A DNA stretch of 64,000 nt from the NCBI GenBank assembly GCA_963556195.1, contig OY744525.1, positions 44,706,648 through 44,770,647 on the forward strand, written 5' to 3'. This DNA is from Sepiola atlantica. Its lineage: Eukaryota; Mollusca; Cephalopoda; Sepiida; Sepiolidae. How positions within the stretch are numbered: position 1 is the first letter of the stretch; each line of letters starts with the position of its first letter. Both the position numbers and the translations under genes were made by a program. The notes beneath the pieces were generated by a model. The model was not told where the DNA came from and made no database searches. It saw nothing but the letters and a program-made list of their open reading frames with translations. This document shows, one piece after another, positions 1 through 10,884 of this stretch.

Positions 1-58
1 TTTTTTTTTTTTTAAAACTTTATTAGCAGGGGAAGGGGGGGGAATAAGAAGAGAGAGG

Positions 59-92
<34 letters not shown>

Positions 93-1075
93 TAAGTAAG
101 TTGTGGGTGGGAGTGTGAGGAGGTGGGAGTGTGAGGAGGTGGGAGTGTGAGGATGTAAGAATCAGAGGATGAAGGGAGATGACAACTCGAATCTGTTATT
201 CAAGGCAGGGCGAAATTTAGAGATGAGGATAGCTTCCGAAATTCGAAGCTGGCCTATATTGCGGACAGAGTTGAGGATGCGGACACTAATGGAGCGATGT
301 GTGTTGCCACATGAAATCAAATGCTCTTCTTCTTCCGATAAAACAACACACACCGAAGCCTTCCACCAAACTCTATTGACCAACGGCTTCCCGCTAACTA
401 CCATATCTAGCCTTAACAACACCAGAAGACGTAGACACCACACTCTCACCAACACATGCTTCCTTAAACTCCCCTTCTTTAGCGACCGTATCACTTCTGC
501 TATCCGCAATGCCATACGTAGTGAGAACCTTAACATACAACTTTCTCACACAGGCACCTCTCTCCGACAACATTTATCCAAAAAAAGCCACTACACCCCA
601 GACCCCTGCTCTCTAGCTAGTTGCCCCATCCCCAACTCTGGCCTCTGCCTCCGCACATATACAGTATACAACCTGCAATGCTCTAAGTGCCAAAAATTCT
701 ACATCGGTAGTACCGTTAGGCCTCTACACTTACGTATTAAAGAACATCTAAACACCCACATTTCCTCCTTCCATAAACACTTAATTTCATGTGGCAACAC
801 ACATCGCTCCATTAGTGTCCGCATCCTCAACTCTGTCCGCAATATAGGCCAGCTTCGAATTTCGGAAGCTATCCTCATCTCTAAATTTCGCCCTGCCTTG
901 AATAACAGATTCGAGTTGTCATCTCCCTTCATCCTCTGATTCTTACATCCTCACACTCCCACCTCCTCACACTCCCACCTCCTCACACTCCCACCCACAA
1001 CTTACTTACCTTCTTTTTTTTTTTTTTTTTTTTTAATCCTCTCTCTTCTTATTCCCCCCCTTCCCCTGCTAATAA
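1..1075 (+). mobile_element. Penelope-like element tail (PLE-A) with inverted copy of its own 3' end
   Basis: Bases 1-317 are the reverse complement of about 784-1075, so the segment folds back on itself around a unique middle. The plus-strand copy runs from about 318 and holds the C-terminal GIY-YIG part of a PLE protein. Its 3' UTR has three copies of a 17 bp CCTCACACTCCCAC-rich unit near 945-1003, then a poly(T) run and a CT-rich end. A 5'-truncated copy preceded by an inverted partial copy is a known PLE arrangement. The arms differ in homopolymer lengths, so the insertion is not brand new. Confidence 0.75.
318..939 (+). pseudogene. PLE-A C-terminal GIY-YIG endonuclease fragment
   Basis: An open frame runs from 169 to 939, but homology to the protein starts only where the inverted arm ends, near 318, so the first 50 codons are read from antisense arm sequence. 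The domain shows a cysteine cluster (PCSLASCPIPNSGLC), then VYNLQCSKCQKFYIGST with the YIG motif at residues 177-179 of that frame, then LHLRIKEHL with the expected Arg and Glu-His, and the ISEAILISKFRPALN end carrying the usual Glu and Asn. In PLEs this domain nicks the target for retrotransposition. The reverse transcriptase part is missing, so this copy cannot be autonomous. Confidence 0.8.
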
Positions 1076-1142
1076 AATTAAAAAAAAAGAAAAAAAAAGA
1101 AAGGGAAAAAAAAAAAAAAAAAGGGTCCCATCCTTGGCTTTT

Positions 1143-1747
1143 ATCCACTTCACAACTCAAATTCCTTCTCAAGTTTCCAATCTCATTTCTAAAGTCTGAA
1201 TATATTATTTAGAATAAGTTATCTCCCTTTGACAGTAAATTTAAATTTAGATTTGAAGAGAATAAATGAAAAAAATAAAATAAAATAAAATAAAATAAAT
1301 AAATAAATAAATAAATAAAGATTGATGAGTCATGTAAAATGAAACATAATAAAACTTAAAAAAAATTGGTATATTACTAAACTAATGTTTATAATGTTTT
1401 AGCCTTAGTTATATGATTGCTTAATGGAATTTTGATGTTTTCTGCGTTCCTAATCCACTTCACAACTCAAATTCCTTCTCAAGTTTCCAATCTCATTTCT
1501 AAGGTCTGAACATATTATTTAGAATAAGTTATCTCCCTTTGACAGTGAATTTAAATTTAGATTTGAAGAGAATAAATGAAAAAAAAAAAAAATAAATAAA
1601 TAAATAAATAAATAAAGATTGATGAGTCATTTAAAATGAAACATAATAAAATTTAAAAAATTGGTATATTACTAAACTAATGTTTATAATGTTTTAACCT
1701 TGGTTATATGATTGCTTAATTGAATTTTGACGTTTTCTGCGTTCCTA
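1143..1747. repeat. Two-copy tandem repeat of about 305 bp
   Basis: Copy 1 (1143-1451) and copy 2 (1452-1747) start with ATCCACTTCACAACTC and end with TTTTCTGCGTTCCTA. They differ by scattered substitutions and by the length of an internal (AAAT)n tract. No coding signal. A spare antisense frame at 1716-1898 shows nothing recognisable. Confidence 0.85.
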
Positions 1748-2097
1748 CTCCCAATTGTTTTCCCCTATAATACGATGATCTGACACCGGTTTTTCCACGT
1801 TTTTCCGACCCCCTCGGTCTTCTATTGTCGTCTTCTGATAATGAAAGTTGTTCTTTCGAAAATTTAAGATTACCCTTTGCCGATCTGTTACTTACCAAAA
1901 AAAAAAAATACTATTTGGTATTTAATCAGTTTTCGTGAAATTATTAATAAATCGTTTTGAGTTTCACTCTCTCCCTGCGTTTATTGCTTTTCACTTTTCC
2001 ATCTCACGGCAACCACATCGCATTGCTATAGCCTTGGACGACTAATTTACACTTACATTTACCAGCAATGCTTCAAGCAAACTACAATCTCCTCTTA

Positions 2098-2122
2098 TAT
2101 ATATATATATATATATATATAT
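2098..2122. repeat. (AT)n microsatellite
   Basis: Uninterrupted AT dinucleotides lying just upstream of a ribozyme-bearing repeat copy. The preceding 350 bases (1748-2097) hold nothing I recognise. Confidence 0.95.
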
Positions 2123-2129
2123 GAAGCAA

Positions 2130-2410
2130 TCCAACAAAAGATATAAGCGTCAACTAATATCTTATAATTAGTGAAACATCCGGATAAAAATCTGAAGCTC
2201 AATATACTGGATAGAGCATTAATATTATAATATAAAATGAAGTAATAAAATAAGGTGTCAATCAAATTTTATTAGAATTCAAAGTTCATGCAAAGTATTC
2301 TCAAGTCCTTAGCTCATGAGTTTTCAAAGATAATTCTTCTCTTCAGAGGACCATTACCGCAGTTATACTACTACAGGCAATAAAATTACGCTTTGAAAAT
2401 ATATAAAATT
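2130..2410 (-). mobile_element. Ribozyme-bearing dispersed repeat, copy 1
   Basis: This stretch is similar, over most of its length, to the reverse complement of 42780-43010. Shared marks are GCTCAATATA..GGATAGAGC, an AATAAAATAAGG-like AT-rich block, the hammerhead at 2305-2351 and the segment GGACCATTACCGCA. A related but more decayed copy lies at 54312-54790. The class is unknown; the hammerhead suggests a PLE terminal region or a small non-autonomous element. Confidence 0.6.
2305..2351 (-). ncRNA. Hammerhead ribozyme motif I (one helix III mismatch)
   Basis: Read on the minus strand: helix I GUCCU, core CUGAAGA, helix II GAAGA-AUUA-UCUUU, GAAA, helix III hairpin around ACUCAUGAGC, then UA and helix I strand AGGAC. 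Helix I pairs perfectly over 5 bp. Helix III has an A/C mismatch at 15.2-16.2 but keeps CUC/GAG. The sister copy at 42837-42882 has the intact helix III, so this one has probably lost efficiency. Confidence 0.65.
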
Positions 2411-3189
2411 ATATACACAAATACATAAAAATACATAACATCAAACATATCAATCCAAAAACATACTTTTGTTGAATCCATACAGTCCATCCAGGTCATA
2501 CAAGTTGAGAAGCATAATCAGGAAGGACATTACTCCAAGATACAAACAGCAGTCCAAATACGTGAAATTGAAGGGGCCGGCAAAGTTATCCAGTCGCGAA
2601 ATGTGTCCATATTCAATGTTAATGATAAATAAATCAATCAAAATAATACAAAAAGTCCAATCAAAGTTCCGAAATCCCGACATGTGCAACCCAAGTCAAA
2701 TCCAAGTTCGTTGTTTAATTAGAAAACCCGTTAAATCCGAATTGAGCAAAATAAGACTGAATCCCATCACATCTAGCCAGAAGAGCGAAAAATATATAAG
2801 TGATCTTCTCTCCCCTGCCATTCAACCAGACATGACAAATCCCTAACGAACAGAAAGCGATATCAAATTGTCTACATCTCAGAATGACTTTAACGGGTCT
2901 AAAATTATGTCTGTGTTGCATCCTGTTTGACGGGCTCAAGAAAGACAGCAACATACAACCCCGCCATCCATCCCACCCAAATTAGGTCTTCCCTGTCTGG
3001 GTCAGTAAGCATATTCTATGTCAAAGGGGAAGGAGCTAAGAAGTTAAAAGAAAGAGAAAAGGGAGTTAGGAAAAATAGGTCAGGTCATGTGATCATGTAC
3101 ACATCCAAAAGTATTACTTAAAATCTAGCTTACAGTAAAAACCGACTTCACAAATCTAGCCCTATCAAATAATTTAGAATATTTATGAA
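2411..3189. other. No gene recognised
   Basis: Open frames on both strands here (longest about 125 codons at 2469-2846) show no domain, and opposite-strand frames overlap them equally well. I treat them as chance. No repeat family was matched elsewhere in the window. Confidence 0.6.
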
Positions 3190-3480
3190 ATTAAAAATTA
3201 CGAAGTTATTAAACTCCAATAATTTTATAGTTTAATTCAAGATTTAATTTTATCAGGCTAGAAATTATTAGTAGTTTAATTTAAGATTCAATCCCATCAG
3301 CCCAGGAATTCCAACTCAAGGCTTGACATTCCCCAATTAAAAAGTTTAACCTGCCGTAAGGTTTAATTTTTCCCAATTAAGATTTAATTTTCCCAATTAC
3401 GAAGTTATCTAAATAATTAGAACATAATAATTTAATAGTTTAATTTAAGATTTAATTTTATCAGATGAGGAAGTTTAATT
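3190..3480. repeat. Degenerate AT-rich tandem repeat
   Basis: Blocks such as AGTTTAATTTAAGATTTAAT and TTTTATCAG recur four to five times at uneven spacing of roughly 55-90 bases, with substitutions between copies. This looks like an old minisatellite. Confidence 0.6.
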
Positions 3481-3500
3481 TAAGGTTTGGTTTTATATTA

Positions 3501-3506
<6 letters not shown>

Positions 3507-3553
<47 letters not shown>
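3507..3553. repeat. (AT)n microsatellite
   Basis: About 23 AT units, followed by ordinary sequence that includes the dispersed repeat at 3655-3750. Confidence 0.95.
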
Positions 3554-3556
<3 letters not shown>

Positions 3557-3654
3557 TTTTAGCCTGAAGATTCCCCCCGGAGATAAAACGTGGGAGCCTC
3601 TGTGTAGCTTGATTGCCATAAATATATTTTAATAACTTACTACCTAGCTCTACT

Positions 3655-3750
3655 TGCGTATCGAGCACTGTTGAAGTAAATACTGAAAATTGATACATAA
3701 AAAAGAAATTATATCTCCTCATAAAATTTTTATGTGGATACATGAAATAC
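3655..3750 (+). repeat. Dispersed repeat, copy 1 of a pair with 6805-6900
   Basis: Both copies carry CACTGTTGAAGTAAATACTG, then AAAATT.ATACA, and end near TATACATGAAAT. In both cases a stretch mentioning CTTGATTG lies just upstream. Family unknown. Confidence 0.65.
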
Positions 3751-3774
3751 TAATATATATATATATATATATAC

Positions 3775-3832
3775 GGCACAATCACGTTGACACACCGGTT
3801 CCCGTTAGATCACCAAAGTTAAGCGGCGTCGA
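3775..3832 (+). mobile_element. 5S-rRNA-derived SINE head, truncated
   Basis: The segment reads GGCACAATCACGTTGACAC then ACCGGTTCCCGTTAGATCAC then CAAAGTTAAGCGGCGTCGAG. This matches the start of the longer 5S-derived copies at 19135-19452 and 52575-52872. It is cut off before the box C-like part of the 5S promoter and runs into unrelated sequence. It starts right after an (AT)n tract. Confidence 0.75.
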
Positions 3833-4270
3833 GTGAATTTATTTTAACAATTTTAAGAATTAGAACCTAAAATAGAAATACAACGAACCACGTGTTAAAA
3901 TAAATTCACCCATTGTATTGACACAACAAAGAAAACAGGACATATGTAAATCTATAGAAAACAGAAAAAGGGCTCAATATCAAATAGAGCTTTTATATAT
4001 GATTATTTTTATTTACACAGACATGTACAAAATCTGCAACACTGGCATGTCGATTTTATCGATCAACAGCTATTATAAACTGAGATCTCATCAGGCAGAG
4101 TTAGAATCCGATCTTAACCTTAGATCACATTTGGAAAGAATGAAATGGAGAAAAAAAGAAAAGAAATTTAAAATTTTTAAATTTGGAAAGTCACGTGGTT
4201 GAGACCGTTAAGAATCAAAATCTCAAAATCCAAAAAAAATAAAAATAAAAATATTAATATAAAATATAAA

Positions 4271-4342
<72 letters not shown>

Positions 4343-4766
4343 ACCTTGAAACGGCGTACTTTCTTCATTTCTACATCCTTGATAGTGCGAGGTTACTGTT
4401 TAGCGATAAGATTAGCTGAAGGGACTTTCCCTCTTCTTCTCTGAGGTTGAATTTAATTGGCAAATATATACTTTTCTTTACACTTCCAAAAGTAGGTAAC
4501 ATCCGCTCTCTTTCTTGTACGAATTGATGAAGTGTAAATAATGAGGGTTTTTTCTTCCTCTCTCAATCATTGCTTGTTTGTCCAACACTTTACGGAAGAA
4601 TTGGATATTGCTTTCTTAGAAACGAATTGCTACAAGCTAATATTGATTAGCAAAGTGTATATTGAAAAATTGAATTCACACATTACCAATCAATCTTTAG
4701 TAAATGCATCCATTATAACAAAAGGATTGTGCTGATTGTGTCAAATTGATCTCTCGTTATCAGCGT

Positions 4767-4768
<2 letters not shown>
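3833..4768. repeat. AT-rich stretch with a long (AT)n tract at 4271-4338
   Basis: Apart from about 34 AT units I see no repeat match and no gene. The frames through the AT tract give only YIYIYI peptides. Confidence 0.7.

Positions 4769-4820
<52 letters not shown>
4769..4820. repeat. (AT)n microsatellite
   Basis: About 26 AT units, directly followed by the repeat at 4828-4905. Confidence 0.95.
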
Positions 4821-4823
<3 letters not shown>

Positions 4824-4827
4824 CAAA

Positions 4828-4905
4828 TATGAAACTAAAAGTAAACTTTTAGTAGATAGAACCTATAGTGAAATAGTTTAAGCTCAATATACGAGATCTA
4901 TATAT
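4828..4905 (+). repeat. Fragment of the ribozyme-bearing repeat seen at 43128-43520
   Basis: GAAACTAAAAGTAAACTTTT, AGAACCTATAGTGAAAT and GCTCAATATACGAGAT occur here in the same order and spacing as at 43136-43205. Both copies sit immediately after an (AT)n tract. The ribozyme part is absent here. Confidence 0.7.
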
Positions 4906-4940
4906 ATAAAATTATCATCGTTTATTAGCTATTTAAAATT

Positions 4941-4971
4941 GGCCGAGCGGTTAAAGACGTCGGATTTGAGT
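4941..4971 (+). other. tRNA-like 5' half (tRNA-Ser/Leu D-arm region)
   Basis: GGCCGAGCGGTTAAAGACG followed by TCGGATTTGA closely resembles the D arm and anticodon-stem start of class II tRNAs. The 3' half and B box do not follow, so it is not a tRNA gene. It may be the head of a truncated tRNA-derived SINE or a coincidence within the PLE relic that overlaps it on the other strand. Confidence 0.4.
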
Positions 4972-4974
4972 TGA

Positions 4975-5225
4975 AAAATACTTGTAGTCTGGGGTCTACG
5001 AAGAGTTTTCGAAATTAGAAGCGGGGGGCAGGAATGCTGCTTAGTTAGGTGCTGAGCTATCGCGCTGGTAGAAGATAAATTCATTGTTAACCTTTCGACA
5101 AAGTTGTAGTAGTCAACCCAACGTATATGTTCTCTTCGCTGTCGGAGACACAGTCTCTCAATGGGCATTTTAATTCATATACGAGGTTCGTCCTATCCAA
5201 AATTCTGGTTGAGGGATAAGAGTTA
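4975..5225 (-). pseudogene. PLE GIY-YIG fragment, frameshifted
   Basis: On the minus strand the frame ending near 5225 reads NLVYELKCPLRDC, then NIYVGLTTTTLSKG. Near 5093 the homology moves to another frame, RLTMNLSSTSAIAQHLTKQ, ending with HSC. Both belong to one GIY-YIG domain of the kind with a CPL.DC knuckle and YVGLT as the YIG motif. A one-base loss explains the frame change. Only the nuclease domain remains, and the upstream side (higher coordinates) is interrupted by the (AC)n(AT)n tract. Confidence 0.75.
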
Positions 5226-5268
5226 TTGGTAATAATGATATTAGTCTTAAAGAGAAAATCCTGCCTAA

Positions 5269-5269
<1 letters not shown>

Positions 5270-5334
<65 letters not shown>
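5270..5334. repeat. (AC)n(AT)n compound microsatellite
   Basis: About 22 AC units run into 9 AT units. Similar compound tracts are at 24891-24977 and 32990-33100. Confidence 0.95.
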
Positions 5335-5335
<1 letters not shown>

Positions 5336-5764
5336 GGTGTGTGAAAATATATGTTTTGGCATATACTTTCTACTTTTTATGCATATTAAGCTCTTCAAAG
5401 TGAAAGCTCGATGATTGTCAACATGTAACAACAGAGCATATATAAATACACAACATTGTGCATATATATATATATCAAAGGTGTCGGGAGTGGAATGTCG
5501 TTGGTCATCCTCTGTCTATCTTACTCTTTGATAGAATCATTAGTCACCACGATACCACATTTACTCTAGAGGTTTAAATACCCAATATGTTAAAAATTTA
5601 AATTTTATTTATGAATATATATATATTTAATTCAATGTTTTAATCATTGTTTTTTCTAACACCAAACATATTTGAAGTGTTTTAGAATTTTATTACACAC
5701 ATAAAGAACCTTTTAGCACAAAACATTTTTTTTTTTATACATGTTTGAACCGAATTTCTATTTG

Positions 5765-6135
5765 ATATTATTTTATGACAGTCGACGGATGAGTATAAAA
5801 GTAAATTAGTATCGGGACAAAACGTTTTGTCAGGCAGACTTATGTAAAAAAATATTTCAAATTTTAGAGAAAAGCTAGTATTTTTTTATTTAAGCCTTTT
5901 CTATCAAGACAGGTTTGTCAACCATCTTGAATTTTAATCTATGAATTATTTGTATTGTTTTACTTACAAATCACTATGAGATTTCAAACCATGAAAACGA
6001 CATGAACAAAATCATTTTTAAATACCAAACAATTACTAGATCAAAGATTAGATAATTTCAGATAGAAATGACCAGTCATATATCCATGTGTTTGTTGGCG
6101 TGTCATAACCTTTCTCTTCGAAGCATCTTGTTTTA
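5765..6135 (+). repeat. Diverged direct repeat, copy 1
   Basis: Pairs with 6395-6750. Shared marks in order are CAAAACGTTTT, CAGACTT, AAAAATATTTCAAA, TTTTCTATCAAGACAGGTTT, CATCTT..ATTTTA, ATTTAAATACCAAA-like, and a final TCTTGTTT. The offset is about 610-630 bp, so this is an old tandem duplication interrupted by the GTGGGGAAAATCC element at 6120-6290. Confidence 0.7.
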
Positions 6136-6290
6136 ATGTGGGGAAAATCCAGTTTCTCAAAAAGGGGGCTTCTGCATTGGGACAAAAATTTAAATTGTCT
6201 TAGTCTAAAAGGATTTCTCATTCACTGACCGAGGACAGAAAAGATGACTTGTAGATCAGAACGAATACTACACTTTAAAGTTTTAACAGA
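6120..6290 (+). repeat. GTGGGGAAAATCC repeat family, copy 1
   Basis: TTTTAATGTGGGGAAAATCC, TTGGGACAAAA, CACTGACCGAGGACA and TACTACACTTTAAAG occur here. The same ordered marks are at 31930-32145 (plus) and 46000-46190 (minus), and the first part is at 51110-51215 (plus). No coding content. In other copies the end carries an inverted GTGTAGTATC pair. Confidence 0.7.
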
Positions 6291-6394
6291 ATTTCTAATC
6301 AATAATATTTTATTGCTAACAAATTGTTAAAAATAAATGGTGTTGACACGTGGACTGAAAACTTGAATTTTATATACGTTCAAAATTAAATTAC

Positions 6395-6750
6395 ATTTTT
6401 TTGATGACAAACAAAACGTTTTATGTTATACAGACTTGTTAATGTGTAAAAAATATTTCAAACTATGGGGAAACAAGCAATTTTTTTAAAATTTAATATT
6501 TTCCTATCAAGACAGGTTTATCATCCATCTTAAATTTTAGTCTAAACAATTTTTCTTTTTATAGTTTTACCTTAAAATCTCTATCAAAATTCCACCTTGA
6601 AAATGACACGAACAAAACTATGAACAAAAACATGTTTCTCAAATACCAAATAATTAAGAGATCAAAAATGAAATAATTTAAGAGAAATTACCACCACCAT
6701 ATGTCTACATGTAGTGTGTAACCGTCCCCTTGGAAGTGTCTTGTTTATCT
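6395..6750 (+). repeat. Diverged direct repeat, copy 2
   Basis: Partner of 5765-6135. It continues without a break into the repeat at 6805-6900, which is itself shared with 3655-3750. Confidence 0.7.
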
Positions 6751-6904
6751 TTTTAGTACCGACCACTTCGGCGTCAGCAGAAAAGCGAGACTTAGTAAAA
6801 TTGCCTTGATTGCGCACTGTTGAAGTAAATACTGAAAATTTATACACAATATATTATATCACCTTATAATATTATACGTGTATACATGAAATTATAAATT
6901 ATTT

Positions 6905-7251
6905 TCTATATATATATAAAATATTAACTCTGTCTGTGTGTGCGTGTCCGCCTGATCTTCGTGTCTTATGTTCACCCAAACCGCTGGACAGAATTACTTG
7001 AAAATTGGCATGTGGACTACTTCCTTCTCAGTGAATGTCATAGACTATATAAGAAATATATCACTTCAACGCTGGGGGTCCCCGGGGGGACACCCCCCCC
7101 CCACTGAAAACTGTTTTCCCTTTGATTTAAATAAAATTGAAACCATAGGTAAATGACCAAAAGTGATGTCTATTCCCAAAATTTCAGCAAATTGTGATGA
7201 TATTAAGATGGTTCCCCCCCCCTGAAAACTGTTTTCCCTTTGATTCAAATG

Positions 7252-7302
<51 letters not shown>

Positions 7303-7655
7303 CAAGGAGAACACCTCTCTGTCTTTGCCTGTCTGTCCCTAAAAACGAAGACATACTAGGAAGTGAACTTTCAATATAATTGTATTCACATGCACAATTT
7401 GCATGTGAACATAATGGAAGTATTTTTGCGTCTCTGGCTGCCTCTTAAAGTAGCTAATGCCAATTTTCAAACATGTTACACAATGAAATTAATCTATTTA
7501 TTAGCGTTAGTTTAAGAGTATTAACATATATCTGAATAGCTCGGTGAGTAAGATATCTAGCTGACAGCATCATGGTTGCTGTTAAAGTAAACTTTCCCTA
7601 CTATGATGTTGCATATTCCACACTCTCACCTGGGCAACACCGGGCAGCTCTGCTA
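6905..7655. mobile_element. Element ending in a CCGGGCAACACCGGGC-type terminus
   Basis: The stretch starts near a short AT tract with CTGTCTGTGTGTGCGTGTCC. It contains AACCGCTGGACAGAATTAC and a later CCCTGAAAACTGTTTTCCC duplicated at 7101 and 7215. It ends with CACCTGGGCAACACCGGGCA then GCTCTGCTAG next to an (AT)n tract. Similar termini in the opposite sense (CTAG..GT...CCGGCGTTGCCCGGG) are at 17573, 22098-22168, 37388 and 60322. The class is unclear to me. An internal (AT)n tract lies at 7255-7300. Confidence 0.5.

Positions 7656-7708
<53 letters not shown>
7656..7708. repeat. (AT)n microsatellite
   Basis: About 25 AT units directly after the GCTCTGCTAG end of the preceding element. From 7709 to 8350 I see no gene or repeat match. 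Confidence 0.95.
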
Positions 7709-7711
<3 letters not shown>

Positions 7712-8354
7712 TCGGAAGTTTCTCAACCATTAAAACTATATAAAAAAAATAAAAAAACAACTTTTAGTCCCAAGTCGTTCGGTGGAAAATCACTCATGTA
7801 AGTCAATTTATTTTTTACAGTTATTATATTAGTTTGCTTCTAACATTATTTAAGGGATCATCAGTTTTTTAAAACTGTTTCGGGAATTTAAAAACAAGAC
7901 AGTATTTAATTTCATGGCTTCCCAGCAGAGTTGATCAGACCCCCACTTCCCTTAAAAGACAAAAACATAAACGTTCCGTATACTAAATTTAAGTTTTGTT
8001 CCATATAAATGTTTTGTTAACTTATATTATAAAAAAAAAAATTTTTAAAGTCTGCCTTACCTGTGTTGTTCGTTTGTCTAATAAAGTTTATCTGTTACTT
8101 ACAAAAATGTTACTGCATTTTAAAGTGTTTGGACGAATCCATTACACTATTATTTAGGTGATTAATGTATTCTTATTTTTAGTGTTATATTAAAAATATA
8201 AAAAATATAAACATATCAAAATTTTTTTTTTTTTAATTAAAAATATATATATATACATATATATACTTTTAGTCCCTCCTCCCCCTCCTCCTCCTCCTTT
8301 GTTGTCCATCTCCCCGTTGTCATCAACCTCAAATAAATACTAATCTTCCTTGTC

Positions 8355-8504
8355 CACTCACAGCGTTTCCAATCGGCGTTCACAAGCCAACTGCCGATTT
8401 TTTCTCTCACTCACAGCGTTTACAATCGGCGTTCATACGCTAACTGTCGATTTTTTCTCTTTCTTCTTCTTCTTCTTCTTCTTCTTCTTCTTCTTCTTCT
8501 TCTT
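8355..8504 (+). repeat. 54 bp tandem duplication plus (TTC)n
   Basis: CACTCACAGCGTTT.CAATCG with GGCGTTCA.A.GC.AACTG and CGATTTTTTCTCT occurs twice in a row at 8355-8460. A TTC tract of about 12 units follows at 8466-8504. The open frame across this region encodes mostly a polyphenylalanine stretch and is not a gene. Confidence 0.85.
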
Positions 8505-8651
8505 TAACATTTCTTTCTTTCTTTCTCCCTTTCTACTGTTTATAATTATTGTTTTTCTTTTTCTCATTATAATTAGTATATGTGTTATATATACGTTTAT
8601 ACATATTCTACATTATTTTTATTTAGATAGCTTTGGATTTGTTCTATCAAT

Positions 8652-10740
8652 TTATTTTTTATTAATTTGATAAGACTTAAAAGCATCAGGATGGCGAGTA
8701 ATTGCCTTATTTAATTGTCTAAATATTTTATTTTGATCGCCACCTTGTTTAATCATTCTTATTATTAGGTCAGAAATTGGGGGCATGAAATCTACTAATT
8801 TTAAGGTAACACGAGCAATCGTCAGAAATTCGGACATAATACTCCCGTAAAATATATACACAGGGCAGGTACTATTTTTATGTGGCATCCGCACGATACG
8901 AAAAGGGATTAAATTTCTTTTATCAAACAGTTTATAGATAAATATTTTATCTTCAATTTTTATATCCAAATCAAGAAACGTAGCTTGTGTTCCCTTATGT
9001 TCACAGTTTAATTTTAACTCTTTAGGATATATTAAATGTTTAGTATTTGCAAACTCTTCGCTATCATTAATGCAAACAAGGTCGTCAATATATCGCCTAC
9101 ATCCATGATAACTATACGCTCTAGATATATCATTTTTTATTAATGATGACATATACATATATTCAAGTCTATGTAAATATAGATTTGCCCAAAATGGAGA
9201 AGGATCCAAACCCATTGGAATACCTATTGTTTGGAGTAGTAATTTATTTCCTATTTGAAAGTAACTCTCTTTTATAAGGTGACTTATAAGCATTGCCAGA
9301 CCAGTTTTGGACACACTTGTCTTACCATTTTTAGTTTTACACCAAAAGGCTTTAGATTTTGCAAAGTCTATGTATTTACCTTTTCCTCCTGCAAAAGCTA
9401 AATCTATAGTATTACCTAATTCTTTAATAAGTTCTTTATGTGGTATTTTTGTATATAATGTACTAAAATCATGTCGAGATTGATTTAGCCTGTTTACGAA
9501 AATTAATACGATCTAATTTTTCTTTTACTAGATCTGAATTATTTACCACCCAAAATAGGTTTATATTACTGTAGAATTTACTTTTTTTATGGAAATTATT
9601 TATTTGATTCATAATTAATTTAAAGACTTTAGATACAGCCTTACTTAAAGGTTTAGTGATGCACATTTTTGAGGCAACAATGAAACGGGCGCCAACTGGT
9701 GTTTTATGCATTTTAAGTATCCAATACATACATGGAAGTTTTTTGTACTTTTCTTCTAATTTTAATCCTAATTTTTCACAAATAACAGTATTGTTTATAA
9801 TAATATGATCGCTTTTACTATTACTTAATTTATAAGTATCTGAAGCTTCACCTATTATTCCTACTTCTAGCAATAAGCGTTGTATATAATATTTTTTACA
9901 GATAAAAGCTACATTATTTGTCGCCTTATTAATAGGAACTATTACAAACCTATTTTGAAGCATTTCAAGCTCCGTAGTTATTTATGGATTTCTAAGGAGG
10001 GGATTCGTTTTTTTAGGGTGTTTAAATTCTTTTAAACGTTCTACTTTTTTATTTACGAATCCAAGTATATTATTTTTCCATGAGTCCAATGTAGAGTGTA
10101 ATAGTTTATGTTTTTTTGCCATGGATGCAGTGAAATTATCTAACGCTTTATTTATTTCCTTAACACATTTCGCATAATTTAAACATTTAGGTTCTCTATA
10201 GTTTGGGCCTTTACTTAGGAGTTTTCTTAATTTAGAATTTTTAACTATCGCTAGATTACCGGTAATTATATGCCCTATGTCAGTATTACATAAAGGAGAG
10301 GATTCACATGATGGTATATATATTTTATCATTATCATTAATATTTAAATTCTCTACAGTTTCTTTATAGTTAAAAACCTTATTCCGTATAGTTTGCCCTA
10401 GTTTTTATGTTACTATTGGTTTCTGTTCCTCTTTTTTAATTTCATTGGGCAGTGACTGAATGATTTCTGGATTATTAAATATTTTAGGCAGATTTATATC
10501 ATCAAATCCTTTATTTTTATACAGGACTACACAAACATTTCGAGGTTTATTTTTTTATACCCTCAGCAGGTGGCTTGTATAATTTTGTATCGATTATATC
10601 CATGATATACTCATACCATTGAGGAAGTTCTTCTATCCTATATATCATATCCGGGTTTAATAATACCTTTTTCTTTGTTTTATTAAGAAGTTTTCTAATG
10701 TAATTAAAAGACTCGGAAATATTAGTCGTGATAATCTATT
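8652..10740 (-). pseudogene. Reverse transcriptase pseudogene, PLE-related type without GIY-YIG domain
   Basis: Read from 10740 down, conserved family blocks occur in order: KPRNVCVVLY, GHIITGNLAIVKNSKLRKLL then SKGPNYREPK, FVIVPINKATNNVAFICKKY, LPCMYWILKMHKTPVGARFI, STLYTKIPHKEL (motif A), IPMGLDPSPFWANLYLHRLE (motif B), RRYIDDL (motif C with the catalytic Asp pair), ATFLDLDI, and a C-terminus ending KAITRHPDAFKSY. The end looks natural, with a stop at 8652, so no nuclease domain was lost. Lesions: a frameshift at an A run near 10552, stops at 10405-10407 and 9982-9984, and a 2-base loss near 9472 just before motif A. The 8652-9314 and 9469-9963 parts are open. I infer a PLE-related retroelement, now dead. 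Confidence 0.85.
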
Positions 10741-10884
10741 TAGTTTTTTTAAATATATATATATATTGTGTATGGTTTACTATTTAAAAAATATTGTTTT
10801 ATTAAATTTATGAATTTATTTAAACATAATTAAAAATCTATATTTAATATTGGAATTTATTTATTTCTTCTTCGTCTTCATTTA

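Noticed and set aside
4177..4444. Opposing open frames through the (AT)n tract
   Set aside because: They encode YIYIYI peptides produced by the dinucleotide repeat. The same applies at 7066-7314, 24754-25095, 32859-33044, 42978-43205 and 43654-44015.
8350..8670. 106-codon plus frame
   Set aside because: Most of it is a polyphenylalanine run from the TTC tract, with no domain on either side.
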